Shown here: positions 1 through 9,927 of the stretch, in pieces
Layout of the letters: each line of letters starts with the position of its first letter
Position numbering within the stretch: the first letter of the stretch is position 1
NCBI GenBank assembly: GCA_002319075.1
Contig: NVQB01000001.1
Coordinates: 2,914,001-2,978,000 of the forward strand
Direction of reading: 5' to 3'
DNA length: 64,000 bases
DNA from: Sphingobacteriaceae bacterium
GTDB lineage: Bacteria; Bacteroidota; Bacteroidia; B-17B0; Aurantibacillaceae
Position numbers and translations under genes: made by a program
Notes under the pieces: model-generated
Database searches by the model: none
What the model was told of the DNA's origin: nothing
Seen by the model: the letters and a program-made list of their open reading frames with translations, nothing else

Positions 1-112
1 AAAAACCGAATAGCCCGTTACTTCGGGAGACATTAACGATCCGTGGAACGTGGGCACAAGATGCGTACGCTAGCCCGATAATACAAAATAATAACAAAGC
101 TGTTTTTTTCAT
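1..112 (-). CDS. Secreted protein, N-terminal fragment (truncated by window edge)
   Basis: The reverse strand opens with ATG at 112-110 and stays open for 37 codons to the window edge. The first residues read MKKTALLLFCIIGLAYASC, a positively charged start followed by a hydrophobic core and small residues, so this is a signal peptide; the Cys after ALAYAS-like residues leaves a lipoprotein possible but no strict lipobox is seen. The next visible residues (AHVPRIVNVSRSNG) suggest the start of an extracellular domain, but too little is visible to name it. It diverges from the response regulator at 306 across a 193-bp intergenic region. Confidence 0.6.
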   Translation of the reverse strand, partial: MKKTALLLFCIIGLAYASCAHVPRIVNVSRSNGLFGF

Positions 113-247
113 AAGTGTTTGTTTTAATTATACATATTTCTTTAAATTTATATGTAGACAAATTTTGCGCAATAAGCTCTACAGGCACAAAATTAATTTA
201 TAAGGAACAAATGTCAACTACCTGATAGGGTAATTTTATATAATTCA

Positions 248-278
248 TTTGAAATGATGCAACAAAATTTTATATTTA
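248..278 (+). promoter_or_regulatory. Bacteroidota-type promoter of the response regulator at 306
   Basis: A -33 TTTG at 248-251 is followed after 19 bp by TATATTTA at 271-278, one mismatch from the Bacteroidota -7 consensus TAnnTTTG. The inferred start point near 285 would leave a leader of about 20 nt before the ATG at 306. Pattern match only. Confidence 0.5.
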
Positions 279-305
279 TGTATTATAAAATGATACACTT
301 TTTAT

Positions 306-977
306 ATGTCCAGTAGCCCATCATCTGCAATAAAAATTATGCTCGCTGATGACCATGAAAAATTCAGGAGGAGTATGATAGAGGAACTCAGCCAACAAAG
401 CGATCGTTTTAATTTTATTGGAGAAGCTTCACATGGCCTTGAACTATTAAGTCTCATGGAAAAAAATATTCCCGATGTAGTTCTTCTCGACCTGGAAATG
501 CCTGTGCTCGATGGTTATAAAACAATGGGCCTTATAAAAGAAAGATTTCCTACAGTAAGAACAATCATTTTAAGTTCGCACTATAATGAATTTTATATAG
601 CCAGGCTTATCATTTCAGGAGCTTCAGGCTATTTATCGAAACTGGCATCTATCGAAGATATTCTTAAAACGCTAAGGAGAGTATATGAAGACGGATTTTA
701 TATTAGCGAAAAAATTTCGAGGATAATTTTTATGACCTTGCTGGACTCGAAAAAGCTCGCATACAGTGCGTCAGAAAAAATTTTAAAAGACCGCGAGGTA
801 GAAGTCCTGAGAGAAATTTGCAATGGAAAAACCTACAAGGAGGCCGCAGGAAAATTGAATTTAAGTACTGATACAATTAAATTTTATATAAAAAATATTT
901 ATAAAAAAACGCAAACCAATTCAATTGCGGCGCTTGTAAAGTATGCAGTAAAGACAGGTATAACCAATGTTTATTAA
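306..977 (+). CDS. NarL/FixJ-family response regulator (REC-LuxR HTH), orphan
   Basis: The 223-residue protein has an N-terminal receiver domain (about residues 9-125) with the acidic pair D15-D16, phospho-acceptor D62 in LLDLEMP, switch Ser90/Ser91 and the conserved Lys112. A LuxR-type helix-turn-helix follows at about 158-220 (LKDREVEVLREI...). Such proteins bind DNA as dimers after phosphorylation. No histidine kinase is encoded nearby, so its partner is unknown. It is transcribed away from a gene for a secreted protein at 1-112, a plausible but unproven target. A paralogue with the same layout lies at 11483. It ends 50 bp before the convergent priA gene. Confidence 0.9.
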   Translation: MSSSPSSAIKIMLADDHEKFRRSMIEELSQQSDRFNFIGEASHGLELLSLMEKNIPDVVLLDLEMPVLDGYKTMGLIKERFPTVRTIILSSHYNEFYIARLIISGASGYLSKLASIEDILKTLRRVYEDGFYISEKISRIIFMTLLDSKKLAYSASEKILKDREVEVLREICNGKTYKEAAGKLNLSTDTIKFYIKNIYKKTQTNSIAALVKYAVKTGITNVY

Positions 978-1027
978 CATTCATGGCCTTATTTTATTAA
1001 ACTTTGCCCCGTGCCAAAACAAAATAC

Positions 1028-3556
1028 CTAAACCGGATCTACATCAATAGAAACCCTATACCGCCAGTTCTTGTAGTTATTCTGAAGATCATTCAATGCG
1101 TTATAAATAGTTTGGCGAATAGAAATCGCAGCTTGTTGCCGCGATGTTTTTATAAGAATGTGTTTGTGGTACTGGTTTTTAATTTTCGAAATCAAAGGAA
1201 ACTCCGGACCTAAAAGCTGATCTCCAAAAGCCGGACGTAACAAGGCGAATAGCTCGTTAGATAAATGATTGACTTCATTCACATCTTTTGAAATCAGGGT
1301 CACTTCAAATAATCGGGTATAGGGCGGATAATTGAATTGTTTTCTTTCCGCTAAGGTCTCCTCAAAAAAAGAATGAATTCTGTTTTCTGTAATGTACTTA
1401 ATAACATGATGTTCAACTTGAGTAGTTTGGATAAACACTTTTCCTTTTTCGTTGTTTCTTCCCGCACGTCCTTTTACTTGCGTTAAAAGTTGAAAAGCTT
1501 TTTCGAAAGAACGAAAATCGGGAAAATTTAAAATAGAGTCGGCATTTAAAACACCAACCACAGAAACGTTATTAAAGTCTAAGCCTTTAGTCACCATCTG
1601 AGTTCCAATCAGAATATCAATGTTGCCACCTTCAAAATCGTCAATCAATTGTTTGTAAGCGTATTTACTCCGGGTACTATCCAGATCCATACGTGCAATC
1701 TTCGCGCTCGGGAAAAGGATTTCGATATCTTCCTCAATCTTCTCCGTGCCCATACCTTTGTAGTGTAACTGATTGCTTCCGCAGGCGGAACAGGTTTTTG
1801 GAGGCGTAACGGAATAACCACAATAATGACAGGTTAGTTTCTGACTGTGTTTATGATAGATAAGCGAAACATCACATTGCACGCAGTGCGGTACGTGTCC
1901 GCATTGTTTACATTCAGTATAAGGAGCAAAGCCTCTTCGGTTTTGAAATAAAATGATTTGTTGTTTTTTTGCAAGAGCTGCCTCAATAGCCTCAAACAAA
2001 GGAGGTGTCAGGCTCGCCTTCATTTGATTAGTGGTTGTGTAATGGTTTACATCACACACTTCAATGTTGGTTCCACCACCCGAAACGAATTGATTATCCA
2101 ATTTTACCAATTCATATTTACCCTGCTGGGCATTAAAAAAACTTTCCACAGAAGGCGTAGCGCTTCCTAACAGTACGTGCGCTTTGTGAAGCGTAGCCAG
2201 GTATAAGGCTGCATCTCTTGCCTGGTAACGGGGAGCGGGGTCGTATTGTTTAAAAGAATTATCGTGTTCTTCATCTACAATGATCAGCCCTAAATTTGAA
2301 TAAGGCAGAAACAGAGAAGATCTTGCTCCTAAAATTATTTTGTATTCTTTAGAGATCTTTTGCACCCCATCTGGTAAATTGGATCCGGGATTTTTATTTT
2401 GTTTTCCCGATAAAACCGTATTCCAGATTTCTACACGCTCGTTTTCGCTGAAGCGGGAGTGGTATACACCAACAATTTCTCCAAACACGGCACGCAAGCG
2501 GGTGATAAGCTGTGTAGTTAAAGCTATTTCAGGAATTAGAAAAAGTACGGTTTGATTTTTTTCTAAAGCGTCTTTAACCAATTGAATATAAATTTCTGTC
2601 TTACCGCTTCCTGTTACGCCGTGCAACAATACGGTTTTATTTTTTTCAAAAGCAGCTTGTGTTTCTTCGTAAGCTTTATGTTGAGCCGCACTTAAACGCT
2701 TGTCAGTGTTGTTTCCTTTTTCAAATAAAAGTCGTCCAACTTCAAATTCCTGTTCCAGTAATATGTTTTTTTTGACCAAAGCGGCAATCGCACTGGTTTC
2801 TGCTTTTTTGCTTAAATCTGATTTTTTGACCCAGCCATTTAAACTGTTACCGCCACTTTTTTGTAGCATCAGAAAGCCCATCAATGCTTCGGCTTGTTTA
2901 AACGCTTTTTTTTCGAGGCCGTTTAAAGTTTCATGAAGTTTAGATTCAGCTTTGTATTCTTCACTGAGTCTTAAAAAAGACTGAAGCTTTGGTTTGTATT
3001 TATCCTTAACATCTTCATAAACAACAACCGCATTTTTTTTAAGCAGGTTATTTATAATAGGTTGTACAGATTTTATTTCGAGTATTTCTGAAAGATTCTC
3101 GAAACTTAAATTTGGAGTGGCATGCAGAGCATCAATAACTTTATGTTCGCGTTCTGTGAAAAAACGGTGCTCGGTTTCTTCGAAGTTAAATTCAGGATTT
3201 AATTGTATATGAGAAGTGCTGCTTAGTTTTAATCCTGATGGCAATGCGGCATTCATCACATCACCTGGGTTGGCACAATAATAAAAGGCAATCCAGTCCC
3301 AAAAAGTCAGCTGTAACTCCGTCACTACAGGTTCATCGTCAAGAATCCCTTCTACATATTTTGCCGAGTAGTCTTTAGGAGCAGTCTCATGAATTTTATA
3401 AATGATGCCTGTGTAGATTTTTGTTTTGCCAAACTGAACAAGAACACGCTTGCCTGTTTTTAGCTGCTCATTTAATTCAACGGGAACGCGGTAAGTGTAT
3501 TTGTTTGGCACACTTAGTGGAACGATAACGTCTACAAAATATGTAGGACCTTGCAT
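1028..3556 (-). CDS. priA: Primosomal protein N' (replication restart helicase PriA)
   Basis: PriA is a 3'-to-5' superfamily 2 helicase that recognises stalled forks and starts reassembly of the replisome. The 842-residue product has an N-terminal DNA-binding domain, Walker A GVTGSGKTE at 313-321, DEEH box at 428-431, and eight cysteines (549, 552, 558, 561, 576, 579, 589, 592) forming the two zinc sites typical of PriA, followed by helicase motifs including the TQMVTKGLDF segment. Its ATG overlaps the stop codon of the upstream ZIP transporter by one base (TAATG), so it is the last gene of a three-gene operon read right to left with the methyltransferase and transporter. Length and motif order are normal. 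Confidence 0.97.
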   Translation of the reverse strand: MQGPTYFVDVIVPLSVPNKYTYRVPVELNEQLKTGKRVLVQFGKTKIYTGIIYKIHETAPKDYSAKYVEGILDDEPVVTELQLTFWDWIAFYYCANPGDVMNAALPSGLKLSSTSHIQLNPEFNFEETEHRFFTEREHKVIDALHATPNLSFENLSEILEIKSVQPIINNLLKKNAVVVYEDVKDKYKPKLQSFLRLSEEYKAESKLHETLNGLEKKAFKQAEALMGFLMLQKSGGNSLNGWVKKSDLSKKAETSAIAALVKKNILLEQEFEVGRLLFEKGNNTDKRLSAAQHKAYEETQAAFEKNKTVLLHGVTGSGKTEIYIQLVKDALEKNQTVLFLIPEIALTTQLITRLRAVFGEIVGVYHSRFSENERVEIWNTVLSGKQNKNPGSNLPDGVQKISKEYKIILGARSSLFLPYSNLGLIIVDEEHDNSFKQYDPAPRYQARDAALYLATLHKAHVLLGSATPSVESFFNAQQGKYELVKLDNQFVSGGGTNIEVCDVNHYTTTNQMKASLTPPLFEAIEAALAKKQQIILFQNRRGFAPYTECKQCGHVPHCVQCDVSLIYHKHSQKLTCHYCGYSVTPPKTCSACGSNQLHYKGMGTEKIEEDIEILFPSAKIARMDLDSTRSKYAYKQLIDDFEGGNIDILIGTQMVTKGLDFNNVSVVGVLNADSILNFPDFRSFEKAFQLLTQVKGRAGRNNEKGKVFIQTTQVEHHVIKYITENRIHSFFEETLAERKQFNYPPYTRLFEVTLISKDVNEVNHLSNELFALLRPAFGDQLLGPEFPLISKIKNQYHKHILIKTSRQQAAISIRQTIYNALNDLQNNYKNWRYRVSIDVDPV

Positions 3557-4284
3557 TAACTAATGAAATATGCTAAAATAATTCCACAGGCCATCACTAT
3601 CACTTTTTTAATATTGTAACGGTGTTGATCGCTTGTTTCAAATAAAATGGCTGTCGAAATATGAAGGAAGATCCCGATAACTAAAGCAAATGCAGCCTGA
3701 CTATACAGCTCATAATTTTGAAGTCCGAAGGATTGTAAAACGTAACTGCTTATAAAACCAATAGGTGTCATAATAGAAAATAAGCCTAATAGCAGCCAGT
3801 TTTTTCCGGTGCCCTGGTGTTCTTTTAAAAGAGATACAAAAGCTATAGTGATAGGCAAATTATGAATGGCAAGTCCAAGAACAAGTTGGTAGTTGACGTA
3901 AGAATTTTCCGGAGAGTTAGGATCATAAATAGGCAATCCTTCTAAAAAGGAGTGAAGTAAAAGTCCGATAATAATACCGTAGGGTAAATGTTTGGTGCAA
4001 GTGTGACTGTGAAGGTGAACATGGCCATGCTCTATACCGGTGCTGAAGGTATCAATCAACAATTGAAGTACAAATCCTAAAACAATAAATAAGCCGACAA
4101 ATTTAGGATTTGAATTTTCAAAAGCTTCGGGCAGCATATGCATGATAGCGATCGCAAAAAGATAGGCTGCGCTAAAGGCAAGAATTAAGCGCAAACGTTT
4201 TTGATCAATTGAAATATTAAAAGCCACAATTCCTGTGATCAGAATCGGAGCTACTAAAAATACAATGGCTAATAATGGATTCAT
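3556..4284 (-). CDS. ZIP-family divalent metal transporter
   Basis: The 242-residue protein is highly hydrophobic with about eight predicted membrane helices. A His-rich loop (HGHVHLHSH) at the middle and the conserved helix motifs LLLHSFLEGLP and LAIHNLPIT, which hold the His/Glu metal ligands of the ZIP family, identify it as an inner-membrane importer of zinc or a related divalent metal. The direction and metal are inferred from the family. It overlaps its upstream and downstream neighbours by one base on each side (stop/start TAATG), so all three genes are probably translationally coupled. A metal importer next to PriA, a zinc protein, may be coincidence. Confidence 0.88.
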   Translation of the reverse strand: MNPLLAIVFLVAPILITGIVAFNISIDQKRLRLILAFSAAYLFAIAIMHMLPEAFENSNPKFVGLFIVLGFVLQLLIDTFSTGIEHGHVHLHSHTCTKHLPYGIIIGLLLHSFLEGLPIYDPNSPENSYVNYQLVLGLAIHNLPITIAFVSLLKEHQGTGKNWLLLGLFSIMTPIGFISSYVLQSFGLQNYELYSQAAFALVIGIFLHISTAILFETSDQHRYNIKKVIVMACGIILAYFIS

Positions 4285-5015
4285 TATTTTTTAAAAATTA
4301 AAATAAGACGTTCTGAGTTTTTCTCGTCAAAGGGCTCCAATTGGTAGTTGCCAAAACAATTCTTTAGAGTCAATCCTGCCTGTTTTGCAAAGTCTTCAAA
4401 GTCGCTCTTGTGAAGCAGAGACACATACTCTTCAAAGTAATATTTTTTTCCTTTGTCACTAAATTCTATGCGTTTGATAATGATGTTATGAATGACTTTC
4501 TTTTTTATTTCAAAAGTAATATCTCCTCTTTGTTCGGTATATACCGTTTTAAAGGAACTCATAATTTTATTCGAATTAAAAAAGTCAATAACGAAAACAC
4601 CTTCTTTTTTCAAAGCAAGTTCTACGTTTTTAAATACAGAGTAGTTATCGTTGAAATCTTTAAAGTAACCTATGCTGGTAAACAGATTAAAAACCGCATT
4701 AAAATAATTCACTTTAAACGGCTGACGCATATCATGAACAAAAAACTCGAGACGTGAATTTATGCATTGTGAAGCTTCGGTAATACTGTTTACAGAAAGA
4801 TCTGTACCGATTACATGGAAGCCTTTGTTATTGAGTGCAATGGAGTGCCTGCCTTTTCCACAAGCCAGGTCCCAGATAGCAGAGTCTGAATCTAATTTCA
4901 AATGACCGCAAAGATTGTCAATGAAAAAATTGGCTTCCTTATAATTGCGGTTGTTATAAAGTAAATGGTAGTAAGGAGAATTAAACCAATCAACATACCA
5001 TTCTGCATTTTCCAT
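4284..5015 (-). CDS. Class I SAM-dependent methyltransferase
   Basis: The 243-residue soluble protein has the methyltransferase motif I DLACGKGRHSIAL near residues 49-61, an acidic residue ending strand 2 (GTDLS), and a following D/N-x-F-type region (VFNLFTSIGYF). This is the Methyltransf_11/25 Rossmann fold that moves a methyl group from S-adenosylmethionine. The substrate cannot be read from the sequence. It is the first gene of the operon with the ZIP transporter and priA. Its start at 5015 is followed upstream by a repeat-like intergenic stretch. Confidence 0.85.
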   Translation of the reverse strand: MENAEWYVDWFNSPYYHLLYNNRNYKEANFFIDNLCGHLKLDSDSAIWDLACGKGRHSIALNNKGFHVIGTDLSVNSITEASQCINSRLEFFVHDMRQPFKVNYFNAVFNLFTSIGYFKDFNDNYSVFKNVELALKKEGVFVIDFFNSNKIMSSFKTVYTEQRGDITFEIKKKVIHNIIIKRIEFSDKGKKYYFEEYVSLLHKSDFEDFAKQAGLTLKNCFGNYQLEPFDEKNSERLILIFKK

Positions 5016-5045
5016 GCGCGAATTTACTAAAACTCAGAGAATAGT

Positions 5046-5075
5046 GCCACAGATTGCACTGATTTCACAGATTTT
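5046..5075. repeat. Short quasi-periodic intergenic repeat (CACAGATT-type)
   Basis: Between the methyltransferase and the PorE-like gene the sequence contains three units, ACAGATT / ACTGATT / ACAGATT, spaced 9 bp apart. It resembles in design the 9-10 bp periodic repeats at 16759-16848, 45385-45413 and 60111-60282. Function unknown. Confidence 0.45.
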
Positions 5076-5154
5076 ATATCCAGTATAAGTTTAATTAAGC
5101 TTGATAAGTTCGCAAGGGGTTACCGTTCAAAGAATACGGCTCGCAGGGCAGTCA

Positions 5155-7824
5155 TTACTTGGCACGGGCCTTAACATACTGATGCTTCTCATATTTTTTA
5201 CGCCCCACTTTCCAGTCACCACGGTATTTTGGCCCTCCTACCGTTGAGGTTCTTGCAAACTTGTATTTTGTTTTGTCAATACCTTTAGCTTCAAGCGAAC
5301 TGCGAATAAGGTTTTCAAGGTTTTTACCTCGTATGGAAGCCAATCCGGCATTACCGCCTTTTGCACGACAAGGCACACGCGATGCACTTGATCTTAATGT
5401 AATTACCACAATTGGTTTTTTGGTGGTTAGGTCAACAATATTGTCAATAAAATTTATCCAGGTCTGATCGTTTTCATTAATCACTTTGCGACCATACTTG
5501 TAGTAAAATTCATAATCCGTAGCAGGAAGAACTTTTACAGTTTCAGAGGTGTGTGAGATAGCAGTTCTGGTGGCTACTGAAGTTGCTGTGTTTGTGGCCA
5601 CTGAATCTTCAAAAGCAACGTAAAGAGTTTTAGAAATTGTTTTTCCGTCAGAGATAGCCCCGGTTGAGAAAGTTTCTACTTCGGAAATAAATCCATCTTT
5701 ATATGCAACTACAAAATATTTGGTTTTTGGAGTTAACTCAATGCCTTTAGCAATGCCTTTAGCATCTGTTACAGTTTCGTATTTTACACCGTCGGCATCT
5801 GTAAGAGTGATGTTTGCATTAGGCGCTGGTTTTTTGCTTTTAGGATGTTTTACAGCAAGTTCGAGAAGTAATTCTTTAGAGGTAAATTTTTCAGCCTTGC
5901 CATCAAGGTAAATTACCTGGCTAATGACCTTTGCCGACTTTGTCCCCACAGTGCTAATCTCAACGGTTGCCGATTTTTTGCTTTCTGCTTCTGCAAATAC
6001 TATGTAAGTCTTTTCAGGTTGTAAAGCTATTCCATCATATTTTCCTTCCGCGTTTGCATCGAATAATTGTGTACCGGCCCCCTGTTCAACGAGAGTGATT
6101 TTAGCGGCAGGAATGGGTTTTTTGCTCCGGCTATCTTTAAGAATAATGGTATTTAAAGTGATTGCTTTTGAGCTTACTTTTATTTTCCCCACTAACCTTA
6201 CAGGCTCCAGAGCTACTTCACGTTTTATCTCCTGGTAAGAAACATCATTGGTTACAAAAACATCTTCATTATAAAACTCCTCCGCATTATCGGTTTGATA
6301 AGAAAAATTATATTCTCTGCCTGGAGGCAGAATTGTAGAAAATGTCCCATTTACAAGTTTCGGACGGTAAGTTCCAATAATCTCATTGCTCTGTTTGTCT
6401 GTTACAATAATCTGAATATTGTCTGGCAATGTTTCTCCTTCAGCGGGAATGATCTGCCCTTTAAATAATGCAAGGAAAGTTTCTTTCGATTCTGCAATGG
6501 AAATCCTGTAAATATCATTGTCGCCATATCCGCCCGCTTTTGCAGAAGAAAAGTAGCCGCGCTTCCCATCAGGGGAAGTCACATAAAAAATATCATCTTC
6601 CGTTGTATTAATCGGATATCCGATATTGGTAACATTTGTAAATTTATTATCTTCATTATTTAAAGTGGCAAACATAATATCGTAACCGCCAATAGATTTT
6701 GGGCCATTGGATGCAAAGAAAAAAGTCTGGCCATCAGGATGAATAAAACCACCATCTTCATCATATTCTGTATTGATGATTGGGCCCATGTTTAAAGCTT
6801 TACTCCATTTTAAATTGGGAAGTTTTATACAGCGGTAAATGTCCTTACCACCATATCCTCCGGGCCTTTCAGAAGAAAAGAAAAGAACGTTTCCGTCTGC
6901 GCTCAAACAAGCATGCGACTCCATGTAAATAGTATTTACATTAGATCCGAATTCTTTTAAAGGACTCCAGTCTTTACCATCAAAAGTGGTATAATAAATA
7001 TTCCCATCACCTTCCGGATTTTTACTAGTCTTGGCTTCATTGCGGTAAACAATAAGTGTTTGTCCGTCGGGAGTTAAGTTAATAGAAGCCTCGTGACCTA
7101 TTGTGTTTACATTTTGACTCAAGGGCACAGGCTTGCTCCAGTTACCCTTATCATCCATATACGCAATTACAATGTCCTCAAAATAACTTCCATTTTCAGT
7201 TTTTAAACCACCGGTGGTTGTCGGACGTTTTGTGGTATAAATAATGGTTCTTTCATCTGCGCTCAATACTGCGCTATATTCCGGGAACGGACCATTGATG
7301 CTGTCTCCAAGATTTGCTATCTGAACATTAAGAGGTTGGGCCGCCACATCTTTCGCAAGTTTTGTAGTAGTAACGCCCTTCTCCAGCATCTTTAAATATT
7401 CTTTATCCTTCGGATCAACGAACGTTTTAAATTTTTCGTAGCTGGCAAGAGCTTCATCAAACTTATAATTGATGTGCAACGCTTCTCCATAATAGAAAAG
7501 TGCCAGGGGAGGAGCTGCCTTTTCAGACGCGTCATCCGTTTTATAATTCGGGGAAATGTTTTTAACAGCTGCAGCTAAATAGGGTTCTGCCTTTGTTTTA
7601 AAAAGAGGATTTTGCAAATAACAAACGCCCACCATATAATTGATATTAGAAGAGCTGGAATCTAACTGGTACGCCAGTTCAAAATTCGTTTGTGCTTTGT
7701 CGGCATCCCCTTCTAATAACTGATACGATCCTTCTAAAAAATAGTCTTTATAAGTGCCTGGTTTAGTCTGGGAAGACAGGGAAAAACTGAGGGCAATGAA
7801 AATAAGACTATAAATAATTTTCAT
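5155..7824 (-). CDS. TPR / PD40 beta-propeller / OmpA-like envelope protein (PorE-type)
   Basis: I set the start at ATG 7824, ten codons inside the longest frame, because the protein then begins with a clean signal peptide (MKIIYSLIFIALSFSLSSQ). Domains in order: TPR-like helices (about 20-150), a PD40/WD40-type propeller with repeated units such as LSADGNVLFFSSERPGGYGGKDIY, two carboxypeptidase-regulatory-like beta domains (about 560-740), and a C-terminal segment recalling an OmpA peptidoglycan-binding fold (ASIRGKNLENLI). This is the architecture of PorE, the outer-membrane-associated T9SS component, but Bacteroidota have many paralogues, so a T9SS role is inference. The C-terminus is basic and unlike canonical OmpA motifs. 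Monocistronic by position. Confidence 0.75.
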   Translation of the reverse strand: MKIIYSLIFIALSFSLSSQTKPGTYKDYFLEGSYQLLEGDADKAQTNFELAYQLDSSSSNINYMVGVCYLQNPLFKTKAEPYLAAAVKNISPNYKTDDASEKAAPPLALFYYGEALHINYKFDEALASYEKFKTFVDPKDKEYLKMLEKGVTTTKLAKDVAAQPLNVQIANLGDSINGPFPEYSAVLSADERTIIYTTKRPTTTGGLKTENGSYFEDIVIAYMDDKGNWSKPVPLSQNVNTIGHEASINLTPDGQTLIVYRNEAKTSKNPEGDGNIYYTTFDGKDWSPLKEFGSNVNTIYMESHACLSADGNVLFFSSERPGGYGGKDIYRCIKLPNLKWSKALNMGPIINTEYDEDGGFIHPDGQTFFFASNGPKSIGGYDIMFATLNNEDNKFTNVTNIGYPINTTEDDIFYVTSPDGKRGYFSSAKAGGYGDNDIYRISIAESKETFLALFKGQIIPAEGETLPDNIQIIVTDKQSNEIIGTYRPKLVNGTFSTILPPGREYNFSYQTDNAEEFYNEDVFVTNDVSYQEIKREVALEPVRLVGKIKVSSKAITLNTIILKDSRSKKPIPAAKITLVEQGAGTQLFDANAEGKYDGIALQPEKTYIVFAEAESKKSATVEISTVGTKSAKVISQVIYLDGKAEKFTSKELLLELAVKHPKSKKPAPNANITLTDADGVKYETVTDAKGIAKGIELTPKTKYFVVAYKDGFISEVETFSTGAISDGKTISKTLYVAFEDSVATNTATSVATRTAISHTSETVKVLPATDYEFYYKYGRKVINENDQTWINFIDNIVDLTTKKPIVVITLRSSASRVPCRAKGGNAGLASIRGKNLENLIRSSLEAKGIDKTKYKFARTSTVGGPKYRGDWKVGRKKYEKHQYVKARAK

Positions 7825-8175
7825 ATGTTGTTGTTTAAGTATTTTAATTGTCATGTGCTATAGCCTGTTTAGTTGAGTGCTACCTGCTAAGGTAAAACAA
7901 GGCTATGTCAAGTTTTGATTAGTTTTTAGTAAATGGTAAGTGCTTATTCTTGTTAGTCAGGCTATTAGAGCGTTAAACCATTGATCTTAGCAAATATAAA
8001 ATTTTATGCTACAAAACAAAATGGCCTTCTCAGAAAGTACTTTACAATGTTATGAACATTATAATTAGGTGTTTTAAGTCGTTCTGTATGCAGTATAATG
8101 GCGCTATTGCTTGTAACTGGCGGGAATTCACAGTTAGCGTTTAAATTTTTATCTTTGCGCCCATTAATTTTTGAA
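7825..8175. other. Divergent intergenic region between PorE-like gene and prfC
   Basis: No gene is seen in these 351 bp. The stretch holds the control regions of two divergent genes. An imperfect inverted repeat, TAGCCTGTTT (7861-7870) and AAACAAGGCTA (7895-7905), could form a hairpin in the leader of the leftward gene. A -7 box for prfC lies at 8150-8157. Nothing else is recognised. Confidence 0.5.
8150..8157 (+). promoter_or_regulatory. Probable -7 box of prfC
   Basis: TATCTTTG matches the Bacteroidota -7 consensus TAnnTTTG exactly and lies 18 bp before the chosen ATG at 8176, implying a very short leader. No convincing -33 TTTG is seen at the usual distance. Its position also argues against starts upstream of 8176. 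Confidence 0.5.
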
Positions 8176-9756
8176 ATGACATTTACTGAAGAAATAAAAA
8201 GACGCAGAACTTTCGCGATCATTGCTCACCCCGATGCTGGAAAAACAACTTTAACGGAAAAGTTATTGCTTTTTGGTGGAGCTATTCAAACTGCCGGCGC
8301 AGTAAAATCAAATAAGATTAAAAAGTCAACTACTTCCGATTTTATGGAGATTGAGAAACAACGTGGTATCTCAGTTTCAACTTCGGTAATGGCTTTTGAT
8401 TACAAAGATTATAAAGTAAATATTCTCGATACACCTGGTCACGAAGATTTTGCTGAGGATACCTATCGTACACTTAGCGCCGTAGATAGTGTTATCATGG
8501 TAATTGATTGTGTTAAAGGTGTTGAACCCCAAACGCGCAAATTACTGGAAGTATGCCGCATGCGTAACACTCCCGTAATTGTTTTTATTAATAAAATGGA
8601 CCGTGAAGGACAAAATCCTTTCGACCTTCTCGATGAAATAGAAAAAGAATTAAAAATAAAGGTGCGGCCTCTTACCTGGCCAATAGGCATTGGTAAGTCT
8701 TTTAAAGGCGTTTATAATTTAACGGAACATTCTCTCAATCTCTTTGAAGGAGAAAGTAAAACCACCCTGGGCGAAGTTCTCACCATCAAAGACATTAATG
8801 ATCCTCTTATTGATAAACGCATTACACCTGATTTCGCAGCCCAGTTACGTGAAGATGTGGATTTAATTGATGGTGTTTACGACGAATTAAACGTGCAAAA
8901 ATATTTGGATGGCCAAATTAGTCCGGTGTTTTTTGGAAGCGCTGTAAACAATTTCGGTATTCACGAATTGTTGGACTGCTTTGTAGAGATTGCGCCATTT
9001 CCTAAGGATAGGGAAACAGATGCCGGTATAGTGCATCCCGACGATGCAAAATTCAGTGGATTTATTTTTAAGATACACGCGAACTTAGATCCAAAACACC
9101 GCGACCGTATTGCCTTTCTACGTATTTGTTCCGGCAAATTTGAACGCAATAAATACTATTATAATGTGCGTGAGAAAAAGGATTTACGTTTCAGTAATCC
9201 AACCGCTTTTATGGCCCAACAAAAATCTGTTATTGATGAGGCTTTTCCGGGCGACGTAATTGGTTTGTACGACGCAGGTAATTTTAAAATCGGCGATTCA
9301 CTTACTGAAGGAGCAAGTTTTCAGTTTAAAGGAATTCCGAGTTTTTCGCCGGAATTATTCCGTTATGTAACAAACATGGATCCTATGAAAACCAAACAAC
9401 TTCAAAAAGGTCTTGAGCAATTAACCGATGAGGGAGTTGCACAATTATTCACTAAAAAAGTGGACGGGAGAAAAGTTATTGGAACTGTGGGAGCTCTGCA
9501 ATTCGAGGTTATTCAACACCGTTTAAAATCCGAATATAATGCCAGCGCAAGTTTCGATCAGATCAATTTGTATAAAGCACTTTGGATCAGCAGCGATGAT
9601 AAGAAAAAACTAGATGCTTTTATGCAGGATCGTAATGCGCACATCGCGTATGATAAAGAGGATCGTCCTGTCTTTTTAGCGGAGAGTCCCTGGTTATTAC
9701 AAATGGCTCAGGAGAAATTTCCGGATATCAAATTTCACTTAAAGAGTGAGTTTTAA
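8176..9756 (+). CDS. prfC: Peptide chain release factor 3
   Basis: RF-3 is the translational GTPase that releases RF-1/RF-2 from the ribosome after termination. The product has the G1 loop AHPDAGKT at 17-24, G3 DTPGHEDF and G4 NKMD, a switch I region with the RF-3 hallmark QRGISVS, then domains II and III; total 526 residues, the usual size. The frame is open further upstream to 8098, but ATG 8176 ([13 protein letters not shown]) matches the family N-terminus and follows a -7 box. A strong hairpin terminator follows at 9782, so the gene appears monocistronic. Confidence 0.96.
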   Translation: MTFTEEIKRRRTFAIIAHPDAGKTTLTEKLLLFGGAIQTAGAVKSNKIKKSTTSDFMEIEKQRGISVSTSVMAFDYKDYKVNILDTPGHEDFAEDTYRTLSAVDSVIMVIDCVKGVEPQTRKLLEVCRMRNTPVIVFINKMDREGQNPFDLLDEIEKELKIKVRPLTWPIGIGKSFKGVYNLTEHSLNLFEGESKTTLGEVLTIKDINDPLIDKRITPDFAAQLREDVDLIDGVYDELNVQKYLDGQISPVFFGSAVNNFGIHELLDCFVEIAPFPKDRETDAGIVHPDDAKFSGFIFKIHANLDPKHRDRIAFLRICSGKFERNKYYYNVREKKDLRFSNPTAFMAQQKSVIDEAFPGDVIGLYDAGNFKIGDSLTEGASFQFKGIPSFSPELFRYVTNMDPMKTKQLQKGLEQLTDEGVAQLFTKKVDGRKVIGTVGALQFEVIQHRLKSEYNASASFDQINLYKALWISSDDKKKLDAFMQDRNAHIAYDKEDRPVFLAESPWLLQMAQEKFPDIKFHLKSEF

Positions 9757-9781
9757 ATTACAGCTAAAACCCAATAAAAAG

Positions 9782-9817
9782 TAAACCCCGGAAGTTTTAT
9801 CCCGGGGTTTATTTTTT
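9782..9817 (+). terminator. Intrinsic terminator after prfC
   Basis: A perfect 10-bp stem, TAAACCCCGG (9782-9791) with CCGGGGTTTA (9802-9811), a 10-nt loop and a run of six T directly after it. Confidence 0.9.
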
Positions 9818-9927
9818 GACTTCATTATTTTTACGTCCTTAATGACCCTGCGTAAATAAACGTAATCATTAGGCCCATACTTGCAGTCAGTCTTTGAAGA
9901 ACTTTCTTAGGACGGATAGCTGCATGA

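Noticed and set aside
1004-1213. Rightward 69-codon frame over the priA end
   Set aside because: Composition follows the opposite-strand gene; no homology seen.
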